A stretch of 64,000 bases of DNA from Ascarosepion bandense. Taxonomy: Eukaryota; Mollusca; Cephalopoda; Sepiida; Sepiidae. Numbering within the stretch: position 1 is the stretch's first letter; the number at the start of each line of letters is the position of its first letter. The position numbers and the translations under genes were made by a program. The DNA is taken from the NCBI GenBank assembly GCA_037127315.1, contig JBBBDQ010001685.1, forward strand, positions 101,001 through 165,000, read 5' to 3'. The notes under the pieces were generated by a model, which did not search any database, had not been told where the DNA came from, and saw nothing but the letters and a program-made list of their open reading frames with translations. Shown here in pieces: positions 41,895 through 50,639 of the stretch.

Positions 41895-43112
41895 ACTTAT
41901 TGCCTATCAAAAATCGAAAAGTTTAATAAAAATTGTTTTGCCTTGATATTTTTAAAACAATTTAAAATTGTTTTTTGTGTGTAAAAATGTTCATTTTTAT
42001 TAACTACGATGTTCCGTAGGGAACATATTGATTTTAGATGTTAACAAGTGTTGTGGATTATTCCCCTTACAGAAAACCGCATTATTGTCTGATGTTTTTT
42101 TTTATGTTTATGGTATTGGCTTACAATGGAAAAAAAGTGTAAACATTTGTGTAAGTATTAATAAAATGAAAAGAACTAGAAAAATTTAATAACTTTAACT
42201 TATCATAACAATCATACGAACAATTCGTATTAATAAAGAATAAAATGAAAAATAAAATTTTAAAAATATATATAATACTAAATTAATTCCATAACATTTC
42301 ATGAATTTTCATAAATTAATAATAAATAAAACACCATAACAGTTTAGGAATTACTAAGTTATCTCAGTATTTATTAAATTTAAAGCTATTAAATATTTAA
42401 ACTAATTTAAGAAATGTTTACATTATTTTAAAAGAAAATTAATTTTTTCAGAAACTATAGTCAAACATAATCTAATGCAACTAAAATTTAATAAAATATT
42501 AGATTGCTGAAAATATTAGTTCTTTTAAATTACCAAGTAAATATCATTCAAAGAACACGTGTTTCAAGGGTTGTTCCACTTAAACAATTATTGCGTTTAC
42601 AATTCATCAAATTATGTCAATTCTGGTGAACCATTCTTAGTCTGTCAATCATCAGGTTGTCAACTCGTCAATTATCACTTCATAAATATCTCCGTGACTA
42701 AGAAATATTTTTTCTTAATTCTATGCCATAAACAAGTAATATTTGTTTGAAATCAGATTAATTTTAATTTCAATTTGCTATTTTTCCAGTACTAACAAGT
42801 CACTGAAGCATTTTTTTTTTTTTTTTGTGCAAGACTTTAAAAACCGAGAATTAACTTTTGATTACAAATGTGTCGATGGCTCAAAACTGGTAGCAAAATT
42901 AAAAAATTGAAAGAAAATCTCAAACTTATATTTATTCCAATCAACATAATTTATGTTTGAAATAAACTAGAGTATTTTGCTTACGGGAAATATAAAAATT
43001 AATAATTTAGCTTTTAATAAAACTAAAATAAAAGTATCAAGATAACTTTTTCATTTTTAAAAATTCAGATTAAAAGTTAGATATCGAAAGTGCGTTAGGG
43101 TACCTACATTAT
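41895..43112 (+). repeat. AT-rich family Z, copy 3 (3' half)
   Basis: Begins where copy 2 ends and matches the second half of copy 1 (ACTACGATGTTCCGTAGGGA, GTTAACAAGTGTTGTGGATT, later a diverged 3' block). Ends at TTAGGGTACCTAC. Confidence 0.6.
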
Positions 43113-43151
43113 ATTATTTATGATTTAGTCCATATTTTTAAAGTAGCTAAG

Positions 43152-43154
<3 letters not shown>

Positions 43155-43203
<49 letters not shown>
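43155..43203. repeat. (AT)n microsatellite
   Basis: TA repeat. Confidence 0.95.
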
Positions 43204-43206
<3 letters not shown>

Positions 43207-43695
43207 TGGACATTGAAGTCAACACCAACAGGCGACAGTATTTTTCATATGTCTGACGATTATGTTTAGCATCTTCACTTTTATATTTACTTAGATGTGA
43301 TATTGAACACTTTAACCCATAAACATAGCATATCTAAAAACTATACTTTATCCAACCCATACACATATATATATGTATATATTCAAACATGTTTGATTGA
43401 ATAATATGGAAAAGTTCTGTCTCTCTAATTATTTATTAACGTATAATTGTTAAAATGTTTTTTCAAAGTACTTTCGAATATTGTTACATTCATTTTCAAA
43501 GATTGTGTCTTGTGTATTTTTAAAGTAACATTTTTTAGATAAAACGAAAAATAAGAATGAACTTTGGTGAATTGACCGATTAAAGTAAAACATTTAATTC
43601 GGAAATTGAAAAAAAATAATAAATTGTATAGAACTTGACATTATTCAACGAAAAATCTTTAAAATAATTTATTACTGCCTAAATACACATTAAAT

Positions 43696-43699
<4 letters not shown>
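43204..43699. other. No gene seen
   Basis: AT-rich, unassigned. Confidence 0.35.

Positions 43700-43734
<35 letters not shown>
43700..43734. repeat. (AT)n microsatellite
   Basis: TA repeat about 30 bp left of the inverted-repeat element. Confidence 0.95.
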
Positions 43735-43737
<3 letters not shown>

Positions 43738-43767
43738 TGAAGTAGTAGGAGGATTTGAATAATTAAG

Positions 43768-44114
43768 TAATTCATCGAGCTTTTTATTATTCGACCTCAA
43801 CAAATAAATGGATTTAGCGGCTTAGTTGGAGAAGTCGTGGCTCTGGGAGACACCGTCCTACGGGTAAAGGAGCTTGGATGAGTTCCACCACGGAATTTGT
43901 GAAGGAGCGGCGCGTCATCGACTTTAATTCGTTACCACTTCGTCACCAGGGCCGGTGCTACAGTTGGTATGACATCAGTTTAATAACCAAAAAAATTGTC
44001 TGGGTTCGAACCCTGGTAGTGGATGCGCACTGCTGAAGTGTCCCAAATATAGAACCAAACGGTCGTCCAGTGCTCTCTGCATTCTGTTGAGGTCGAATAA
44101 AAAGCTCGATGAAT

Positions 44115-44122
<8 letters not shown>
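43768..44122 (+). repeat. Inverted-repeat element carrying a tRNA-Ile-like head
   Basis: AATTCATCGAGCTTTTTATT at the left end recurs inverted at the right end (AATAAAAAGCTCGATGAATT), arms about 35 bp. Inside (about 43950-44025) is GCTACAGTTGGTATGAC (A-box-like D-arm), TTTAATAACC (Ile-like anticodon loop, AAT) and CTGGGTTCGAACCCTGG (T-arm). D- and anticodon stems are imperfect. It lies between two (AT)n tracts. Confidence 0.6.

Positions 44123-44183
<61 letters not shown>
44118..44183. repeat. (AT)n microsatellite
   Basis: TA repeat touching the right arm of the inverted-repeat element. Confidence 0.95.
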
Positions 44184-44185
<2 letters not shown>

Positions 44186-44239
44186 TGTATAAACCTACTG
44201 TTTGCTACATTTCATTTTATAAAAATTTCTCAATGCAGC

Positions 44240-44450
44240 GTAGAGCTTAATATTGTAATTTTGTAATAACAATGGTTTTTAAGAGCATTAGAATACAATA
44301 CAAAAATTTATGTTTCGGTACATTATTGTTCATTTTCGGGTAATATTTTAAATACAAATGGCGAAAATAATTTATTTTAGAAAATATCAAATGAATTCAT
44401 GCATACATTAGAAATGAACACCATAATTAATGAAACTTGAAAGTGAAAAT
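44240..44450 (-). repeat. Repeat family Y, inverted copy
   Basis: Its reverse complement matches 16460-16570: TTTAAAATATTACCCGAAAA, ACAATAATGTACCGAAACAT and AAATTTTTGTATTG-like. It lies about 60 bp from an (AT)n tract. Confidence 0.45.
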
Positions 44451-44804
44451 TTCACTTTAAAATTTAAAAATGAAAAATTTTTAAATTTAACATTTAAAAA
44501 GTTAAATGATTTAAAATCTAAATTGAAAATTTCACTTTAAAATTTAATTAATTGTAATGTTCATTCATAATTTATGTTATATTACATAACAATTATTTTT
44601 TTAGAATTAATGACCCACACAATACTTATTTAGTTTTCATAACTCCAATATATCTCAGCATACCATAATTACTTTATTCAAATTTTAATATAAACAATTT
44701 AGCCTCTTTAACAAAATTCAGTAGTACAAAAATTACATCTACAAAAACCTATAACCTGACCTGCTGTCAAAAATCAATGTCTACATTTTAAATAATATAT
44801 ATTC
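44451..44804. other. No gene seen
   Basis: AT-rich; AAATTTCACTTTAAAATTTA-like motifs repeat near 44445-44545. Confidence 0.35.
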
Positions 44805-44945
44805 CTAGTGTGTATGTTCCGCAGACAAAGAAAAAGTGTCATAAATTTCCTTCATACGGCCCAAATGTTCAACTTGTTAGTTCAACCTAATTGTCGCTTT
44901 AGTAATAAAGACACAAGGTTTAGAATTATCCACTTGCCAATAAAT
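44805..44945 (+). repeat. Repeat family Y, partial copy
   Basis: CTTCATACGGCCCAAATGTT and TCAACTTGTTAGTTCAACC correspond to 16330-16370. Confidence 0.45.
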
Positions 44946-45023
44946 ACTAAAAATACTAAAAATATTATAAAATACAACATTTCTTTTAAAAAAACTGCGG
45001 TGGCCTAATAATTATGGTCGGTA

Positions 45024-45025
<2 letters not shown>

Positions 45026-45081
<56 letters not shown>
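45026..45081. repeat. (AT)n microsatellite
   Basis: TA repeat. Confidence 0.95.
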
Positions 45082-45164
45082 CATAGTGATGATCCACGTG
45101 TACTGTCTTAATATGTATAGGAAATAATATTAAAACGTTTTGAGTAAATGTGTTTTTTTTTACA

Positions 45165-45240
45165 GTATTTGTTTATTTCTACTATTATATTTTATATTTC
45201 AGACCGCCCGGTCCTTCATCAGAAACAAATGATTTTAAAA
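45165..45240 (-). ncRNA. Hammerhead-like motif, degenerate
   Basis: Minus strand: ATTTGTTT, then CTGATGA, GGACC-GGGC-GGTCT as stem II, GAAA, a 22-base AT loop and AAACAAAT complementary to the first octamer. Boxes and stems I and II fit, but the base opposite A15.1 is not U, so the cleavage triplet is not consensus. Similar motifs occur in terminal repeats of Penelope-like elements. Confidence 0.45.
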
Positions 45241-45279
45241 TTTGAATTAGTAACGTATTTCGCGAGATTTGACAAAGCT

Positions 45280-45471
45280 AAAGGTGGGCATCTCTCCTAG
45301 TGGGTTGTTGCGCCATCAGACACTAACCTGAGCAGTTCTGCTCCTCGGAGCAAACTATTTGCCCATAGCTGGGACCCTAACTGGTGCTAACACCCCGAGT
45401 CAGAGTGTACCTAAGAACAACAGCTCTTAAGTTTCATGCTCCTCTATAGAATGTAGTTTATCGTCATACCC

Positions 45472-45476
<5 letters not shown>
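45280..45476 (-). repeat. Repeat family R4, copy 1
   Basis: Shares TTGCCCATAGCTG.GACCC, AACTGGTGCTAA/ACAGGTGCTAAA and CGTCATACCCAGGA with 49860-50045. No coding. It ends at an (AT)n tract (45477-45511) that leads into an S3 copy. Confidence 0.65.

Positions 45477-45511
<35 letters not shown>
45477..45511. repeat. (AT)n microsatellite
   Basis: TA repeat between R4 and S3. Confidence 0.95.
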
Positions 45512-45516
<5 letters not shown>

Positions 45517-45602
45517 AGTGGATGTGTCTAGCTACACTGATGAGCTGTGATACAGCGAAACAGGCTTGTATGTTGATGACTAATATATATATATATATAT
45601 AT
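45512..45602 (+). repeat. S3 element, 3' part with hammerhead and (TA)n tail
   Basis: AGCAAGTGGATGTGTCTAGC corresponds to the S3 spacer, followed by the ribozyme and GATGACTAATATATAT. The tRNA-like head is missing. Confidence 0.75.
45532..45575 (+). ncRNA. Type I hammerhead, slightly diverged
   Basis: Core CTGATGA (45537-45543), perfect stem II GCTGT-GAT-ACAGC and GAAA. Stem III is ACA with TGT around GGCT, and the cleavage triplet is GTA. Stem I CTACA with TGTTG has one mismatch. Probably weaker than the copies at 30625 and 47612. Confidence 0.7.
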
Positions 45603-45644
45603 TGTCTATCTAGGCAGCAATCTCTCTTTTATGGGAGTTTTTTA

Positions 45645-46405
45645 TTTATTTTTTAATCGTTTACCGCTAAGCAAGGCATTCCCGCCAATGGTGCACAGGG
45701 GACTACCAAAGAGGAGAATGAAAGTTTACATAGGAGGAGAGGGAAGAAAAAGAGATAACCGGTTACAGATGGTGTCAAAGAAAGGGCAAAAGAAAGAAAG
45801 GAATACTCGTGTGAAGAGAGTTTTTTTTTTTTAATCATATGACCTTGAGCAAGGCGGTAACGCCACTGATGTGCAGGGGGCTACGTAAGAGTGAAAAGAT
45901 TGGAAAAGAGAAAGCCGGAAACCACATCCTAAACAGGGAACAAGGGATGAGCCTCTTCACCTGTTCAATAGACGTGTGTGGAGTGTGAACCGGGCGATAG
46001 TTTAGTCTATCTACTCCAATTCAAGTTGTGAGAGTAGAGTGAAAAGGGGGAAGAACAAGATACAAGGGGTGCTGGGGAAAAGACAAGAAAATGACTAGAA
46101 TCAAGAGGATAAGTGATGGCAACTGACATTGCATTTAAACTATTAGAGAGAATAGCTATCAGGGAACCATGTATATGAACGGGGGTTCCACAGGTGGGAA
46201 GTGCGAGAAAAGAAGCTATTAGAGTAGAAGTGGAGGCTGCATTTGGTTGTTTTAACTGTAAAAGAGTGAGACTTTGTTGCCTGTCTGGTTGCTCGAATAA
46301 TTTCTTGTAGGCACCAGTGAGTTAAGCTCGTCCGAGCAGAAGCCATGGAAATATTAGTAGAGGAGGCAGAAGAAAACCACATCCCGTCAGTGAGAAAGAG
46401 GTTTC
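45645..46405 (-). mobile_element. LINE-B copy interrupted by S2
   Basis: 45645-45828 is the LINE-B 3' UTR/tail (reverse of CCCGCCTTGC-like, GCACAGGGG). After the S2 insertion, 46022-46400 encodes on the minus strand LASLCLFY-like (frameshifted), ATKSHSFTVKTTKC, NSFFSRTSHLWN and FPDSYSL. 5'-truncated and frameshifted. Confidence 0.8.
45829..46021 (-). repeat. S2 SINE, single unit with tail, inside LINE-B
   Basis: Minus strand: one S2 head (GTTCACACTCCACACACGTC), body GTTTAGGATGTGGTTTCCGG, LINE-B-type tail and oligo-A (T run at 45829). Same orientation as the LINE-B host. Imperfect TGTGAAGAGAG / TGTGAGAGTAGAG flanks may be target-site duplications. Confidence 0.88.
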
Positions 46406-46514
46406 GTTAAAAAGGACAGACAAGTTGCCGTGCTTCAGTTTATATATATTTTTTCATGTGATCTTACGATTTTTTCTTTTCAGCAGATAAATTATATAAA
46501 AATTGTCTGAATGT

Positions 46515-46565
46515 TTTATTTATCCAAGCGCTTTCGGCTATATTTTTAGCCATTATCAAGGATGA
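46515..46565 (-). ncRNA. Minimal hammerhead-like motif, degenerate
   Basis: Minus strand: ATCC, TTGATAA, stem II GGCT..AGCC, GAAA, GCGC, TT, GGAT. Architecture matches very small type I hammerheads reported with Penelope-like elements (one-pair stem III, GCGC loop). Two core positions deviate (C3 to T, G8 to A). Confidence 0.4.
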
Positions 46566-47119
46566 ATTTCATTTTACTTTTAACTGAATATATATACATC
46601 TATGTATCTAGCGTTATAAGAATCTTTTCTTTTCCGAACACGGTCAGTACATTGTGGCCGTGTTTATAGATGATATTATTGAATGTTGGGTTTTTCTTTT
46701 TTATTAATAATGCTTTCATTATTTTTGTATTATAAATGATTATGTTACGGACAGAGTTTAGTAGGTTTTCCTTTGTATTTAAATGAGACCTAATAGAACT
46801 ATGGAGACTTATCAAATTCGATGTGTGTGATATGCATTAATTTCAACAGAGGTTGCATGTTTAATTTTTAATGTATTTTTGAAACATCGAATAAGTTATT
46901 GCATATTTGGTTGAGAATTATGGTTAAGTTATACATAGTAAACATTCCAAAAGCTAAGCAGAGCACTAAGAAATGGAAATATTTCGCTAGAAACAAAGAA
47001 ACACTGCTACGTGATATTTGTCCTCCTGTACGGTATTGAGTAATGGATGATCTCTTCAAAAGAAGATATGTGTATATCTTTGTTGTTGTTTTTTTAAATT
47101 CCTTCAGGCTGTTAAATAT
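46566..47119. other. Probable Penelope-like upstream sequence, unresolved
   Basis: Lies between the hammerhead-like motif and the recognisable PLE RT; no clear frame. Confidence 0.3.
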
Positions 47120-47530
47120 CTGCGCGGAATTGAGATGTGGTCTGTTTTTTTGTATGTAGCTGTGAGTATACCTTGGATATACCCTTTGGTGAAATCTGAT
47201 GAAGGTGGGGGGAATCGTAATCATGGACGAACACATATACCAACAAAAAATGTAAGACCTCATTGATGAGAAAGTTAACAAAACCAGCATCACAAAAGAA
47301 ACACAAAAATTTATATACAGTATCAAGAAAGTATGAAAAAAAAGAAGACTCCTCCTGGCTAAAGCTTATTACATACCATCCAAAAACACCCACACTATAC
47401 GGTCTCCCAAAAAACACATAAACCAAATATACCAATGAGACCTATCATATCCGGAATAGACAGCGTCTCACATAAAATAGCTGGCAAATTAAGCAAGATC
47501 TTAACACCATTTCTCGGCACAATAAGTCCG
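47120..47530 (+). mobile_element. Penelope-like reverse transcriptase fragment
   Basis: Plus-strand PKTPTLYGLPK, then after a one-base shift THKPNIPMRPIISGIDSVSH and KIAGKLSKILTPFLGT. The YGLPKxHK..PxRPI(V/I)S sequence is the N-terminal RT motif typical of Penelope-like elements. Interrupted on the right by a CA/TA microsatellite. Confidence 0.75.

Positions 47531-47532
<2 letters not shown>

Positions 47533-47602
<70 letters not shown>
47533..47602. repeat. (CA)n-(TA)n microsatellite
   Basis: CA repeat 47533-47568 passing into TA repeat; sits between the PLE RT and S3. Confidence 0.95.
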
Positions 47603-47606
47603 TATA

Positions 47607-47770
47607 GTCATCCGCAGACAGATCTGTTTCGCTGTATCACAGCTCATCAGTACGGTTAGACTCTGATCGCTTTCTAACCCAGGATTGAAACCCGACCGAA
47701 CCGACCGAATCGGCGTCAGTCGGCGATTCTACCCCTAGGCAACGAGCGTCCGGTAGAAGAAGTCAGACCT
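47607..47770 (-). repeat. S3 element with hammerhead
   Basis: Minus strand: a degenerate tRNA-like A box (TTGCCTAGGGGTAGAATCGC), B-box region GGTCGGGTTTCAATCC, spacer, hammerhead (47655-47612), ATGAC and (TA)n. Upstream of the head lies TCGCTAAAAGGTC, shared with R4. Confidence 0.78.
47612..47655 (-). ncRNA. Type I hammerhead ribozyme, consensus core
   Basis: All 44 bases are identical to the copy at 30625-30668: CTGATGA, stem II GCTGT/ACAGC, GAAA, stem III ACAGA/TCTGT, cleavage base C, stem I CCGTA/TGCGG. Confidence 0.85.
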
Positions 47771-47970
47771 TTTAGCGAGTATATCATTACACACGCCCAA
47801 TAGCTAGAGTGCTCTAATTCATTAGTGAATATATATATATATACAGGCCTATACTCCCATTTAACCATGGAATTTTAATTTTTACATATATTTGCTCTAA
47901 GAGCTCTCCTAGAGAGTTATCCTACCACTTTATGTACTGGATAGTCCTTTGGATTTTTCTATATATACAC

Positions 47971-47979
<9 letters not shown>

Positions 47980-48050
<71 letters not shown>
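47980..48050. repeat. (CA)n-(TA)n microsatellite
   Basis: CA repeat then TA repeat, adjoining the LINE-B tail. Confidence 0.95.
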
Positions 48051-48052
<2 letters not shown>

Positions 48053-48960
48053 CATATCGTCCCAAGCAAGCCAGTCTATTGCCACTGGTGCGCAGGGGGT
48101 TACACAGGAGGAATGTTATAAGAAGGAATGAGAGGTTGCAGGGTCTGTCAGGAGGTGGGTAAGAGAAGGGTTAAGATACTGAGATTGGAGTGAACGGAGA
48201 AAGGGGCATGAGAGAGTGGATGCAAGTTAGGAAGATAGGAGATGACTATTGACTTCATACTTAAACTCCTGGAGATTGTAGCTGTCGGAAAAGCAAGTAA
48301 ACTTAATGAAATTCCACTGGTGGGAAGTACTAGAAAAGAAGCTGATTAAAATTTGTGTTTATATTTTATTGGATTCACAGTAAAAGGGTGGAACCAAGTT
48401 GCTAATCTTGTGACTCGAGAAAATTCATGTATAGGGGGAATCAGAGAGCTAAATTCATCGGAGCAAAAGCCGTGAAAGTGCTTGTAGAAGAGACACAGAG
48501 AAGCCACATGAGAAAGTGACTGTATCTTGGCTGCCAGGTCGGGATCGATCACATTACAGATTCTCCGTTAAATTTTGTCATGAGTCCCTAGGTAGATAGC
48601 AGTTCACCCGACCAGATATGGCAGCACTATTCAATGTAAGGCGGATGGTAGATTTATATATGTGCAGGGTGGTTTTACACGGGAAAATCTTCTTGGCCCT
48701 ACACAGAGAACCGAACTTCTTAGCAGCGGATTTAGCTATGGATTCGATATAGTCGTTCCACTTGAGGAGGCGCAGTGTTTTGCTCTCAGATGGACAAGAC
48801 TGATCCATGCTAATGGTGGGTAGGAGCGATTGCCTGTAATGGTTAATAGATAGCAACTTCGTTTTGGAGGCATTAAAATTTACGAACCATTTCTTACCCC
48901 AGACCACTACGGATTATAGGTCCTTTTCAAGCTCAGCCGTGAGATGTTATATCAAACCTT
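48051..48960 (-). mobile_element. LINE-B copy, RT thumb to 3' tail
   Basis: Minus strand: WFVNFNASKTKLLSIN, KTLRLLKWNDYIESIAKSAA, KKFGSLCRAKKIFPCKTTLH, IYKSTIR, VASLCLFYKHFHGFCSDEFS and TRLATWFHPFTVNPIKYKHK, then 3' UTR and tail near 48051. It reaches further 5' than the copy at 24745. Frameshifts occur near 48570 and 48350. Confidence 0.88.
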
Positions 48961-49082
48961 CTGTATGGCAGTGAATCCAGCATTATCTTCTAACAGCGCG
49001 TATATCAAAGTCACATATTATTTTCTACTTTAAGTAAGTTTCTGGTTTGTGCTGATACTGTTTGTTTGCACACGATCAAATA

Positions 49083-49402
49083 TGTGAGCAATGACGAAGT
49101 TTTGGAGAAAATTGAAACTAAAATTTAACTAATAATTGCCACCAGGAAAAGAGCTGAGGTTTCTAATGAATGTAATGATGAAGGAGGGCTTGGAAAATCT
49201 GATACTTACTGGACAGATTGAGGGCAAGACGAACAGAGGGGAAAAACATAACAGATTTAGTGAGCTTGATTAAATGGATGGCGAAACAAAATTTAGGAGA
49301 AATAACATAACGACAAAGTTTATTAAAAGCTACAAAGAACAAGAAAATGTGGAGAACCATGATTACCCACGTCCCGAAGGGACACAGCACATAAAAAAGT
49401 AT
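49083..49402 (+). mobile_element. LINE-A degenerate 3' fragment
   Basis: AATATGTGAGCAATGACGAA, GAAGGAGGGCTTGGAAAATC, TTACTGGACAGATTGAGGGC and CCCGAAGGGACACAGCACAT follow LINE-A order. Coding destroyed by indels. Confidence 0.75.
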
Positions 49403-49859
49403 TATACAGCATGATGAAACTGTTAAACCCATTATTGCCTGATATTTAATGTTTTAAAAGACTTTTTTTTAGTTTTGTTTAACGGCATATCAACATTTGA
49501 GGGTTATTTAATGCCAAATAGGTGGGGTTTTAAGGTGTTTTTTTTAATGTTCGGTTATAGTGAGAAGGTTGATTTAATCACATTTTGATGAAAAATTCTT
49601 TTTTTTATTTTAGAAAAGTGAAGATGTCTTCTAGTTTAGCATTAAAAAATGAATTGCTAGTAATAATTTTTCTTTCAAAAATGACAATATGACAATATTA
49701 TTTTTTCTTCAAAAAATGTGTTATGGTAATAATTTTTTTTTCTTCAAAAATGTATTGATGGTAATATTTTTCTTTCAAAAATGTATATTTTTCTATGAAA
49801 GTCTATTTTTATGTATATATTTCTATAAAAAGTCTATTTTTATACTTTCATAGTGTTTC
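49403..49859. other. No gene seen
   Basis: T-rich stretch with repeated TTTTTCTTTCAAAAATG-type motifs at 49660-49800 (a loose ~55-bp tandem pattern). Confidence 0.4.
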
Positions 49860-50045
49860 GACTCCAGTTTAGGGGTTAACTATTTTGCCCATAGCTGAGA
49901 CCCTTACAGGTGCTAAAACTCTGGAGTAGGGTTGGCCTGGAAACAGTTAAGCAATTAAGAGGTGGTTCCATGCTTCTCACAATCTACCAATCAGAGGCCT
50001 TGCTGCTGGATGCAGTTTGCCGTCATACCCAGGACCTTTTAGCGA
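49860..50045 (-). repeat. Repeat family R4, copy 2
   Basis: Homologous to 45280-45476; ends in ACCTTTTAGCGACGGG, a sequence also seen upstream of the S3 head at about 47766. Confidence 0.65.
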
Positions 50046-50639
50046 CGGGATTGCCTAAAATTTAAACTCTGCTACTTCGTATATTTCTACTGGGCAATAA
50101 GTTTCAGTGGTTTTCAAAGATTTTTTTTTTTTTTTCTGGGCCGCGCCTCAACAAAATTTATATGATTAAAAGTAAACTTAAAAATAAACAAAACAGAGGC
50201 AAATTTCAAGAGAGATAACCGCGGATTTGAAGTCAAAATTTTTATTATTGATGCCTTAATCCTTCAATTTGCGGACTCTAGTTACTATATTCTTAATATT
50301 TAGAATTTTGCAAAAATATGACAATGATAAAATCGATCAATAATTATTTATAACTATTTATATTGGGACTAATACATAAAAAATATTTTAAGCTTTGAAA
50401 TCATATTTATTTTGGGCATATCATTTTTTTTTAAATATTTTAAAATTTTTGACTTTCTTTCAATCATACCGCCTCACCTGCTATCCTTTTCCCCGCACCA
50501 TACCGTTTGGAAACTACTGAAAATTAAATAAAAAGAGCGAAAATTTTAAGAAAACTTTATGCAGTTATTGATTGATTTCGTAATTATTATTACTACCTGA
50601 TAAAACTCTTGAAGAAAAATATCCTTCTGACTGGTTGTG
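50046..50639. other. No gene seen
   Basis: AT-rich; no repeat identified. Confidence 0.35.
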
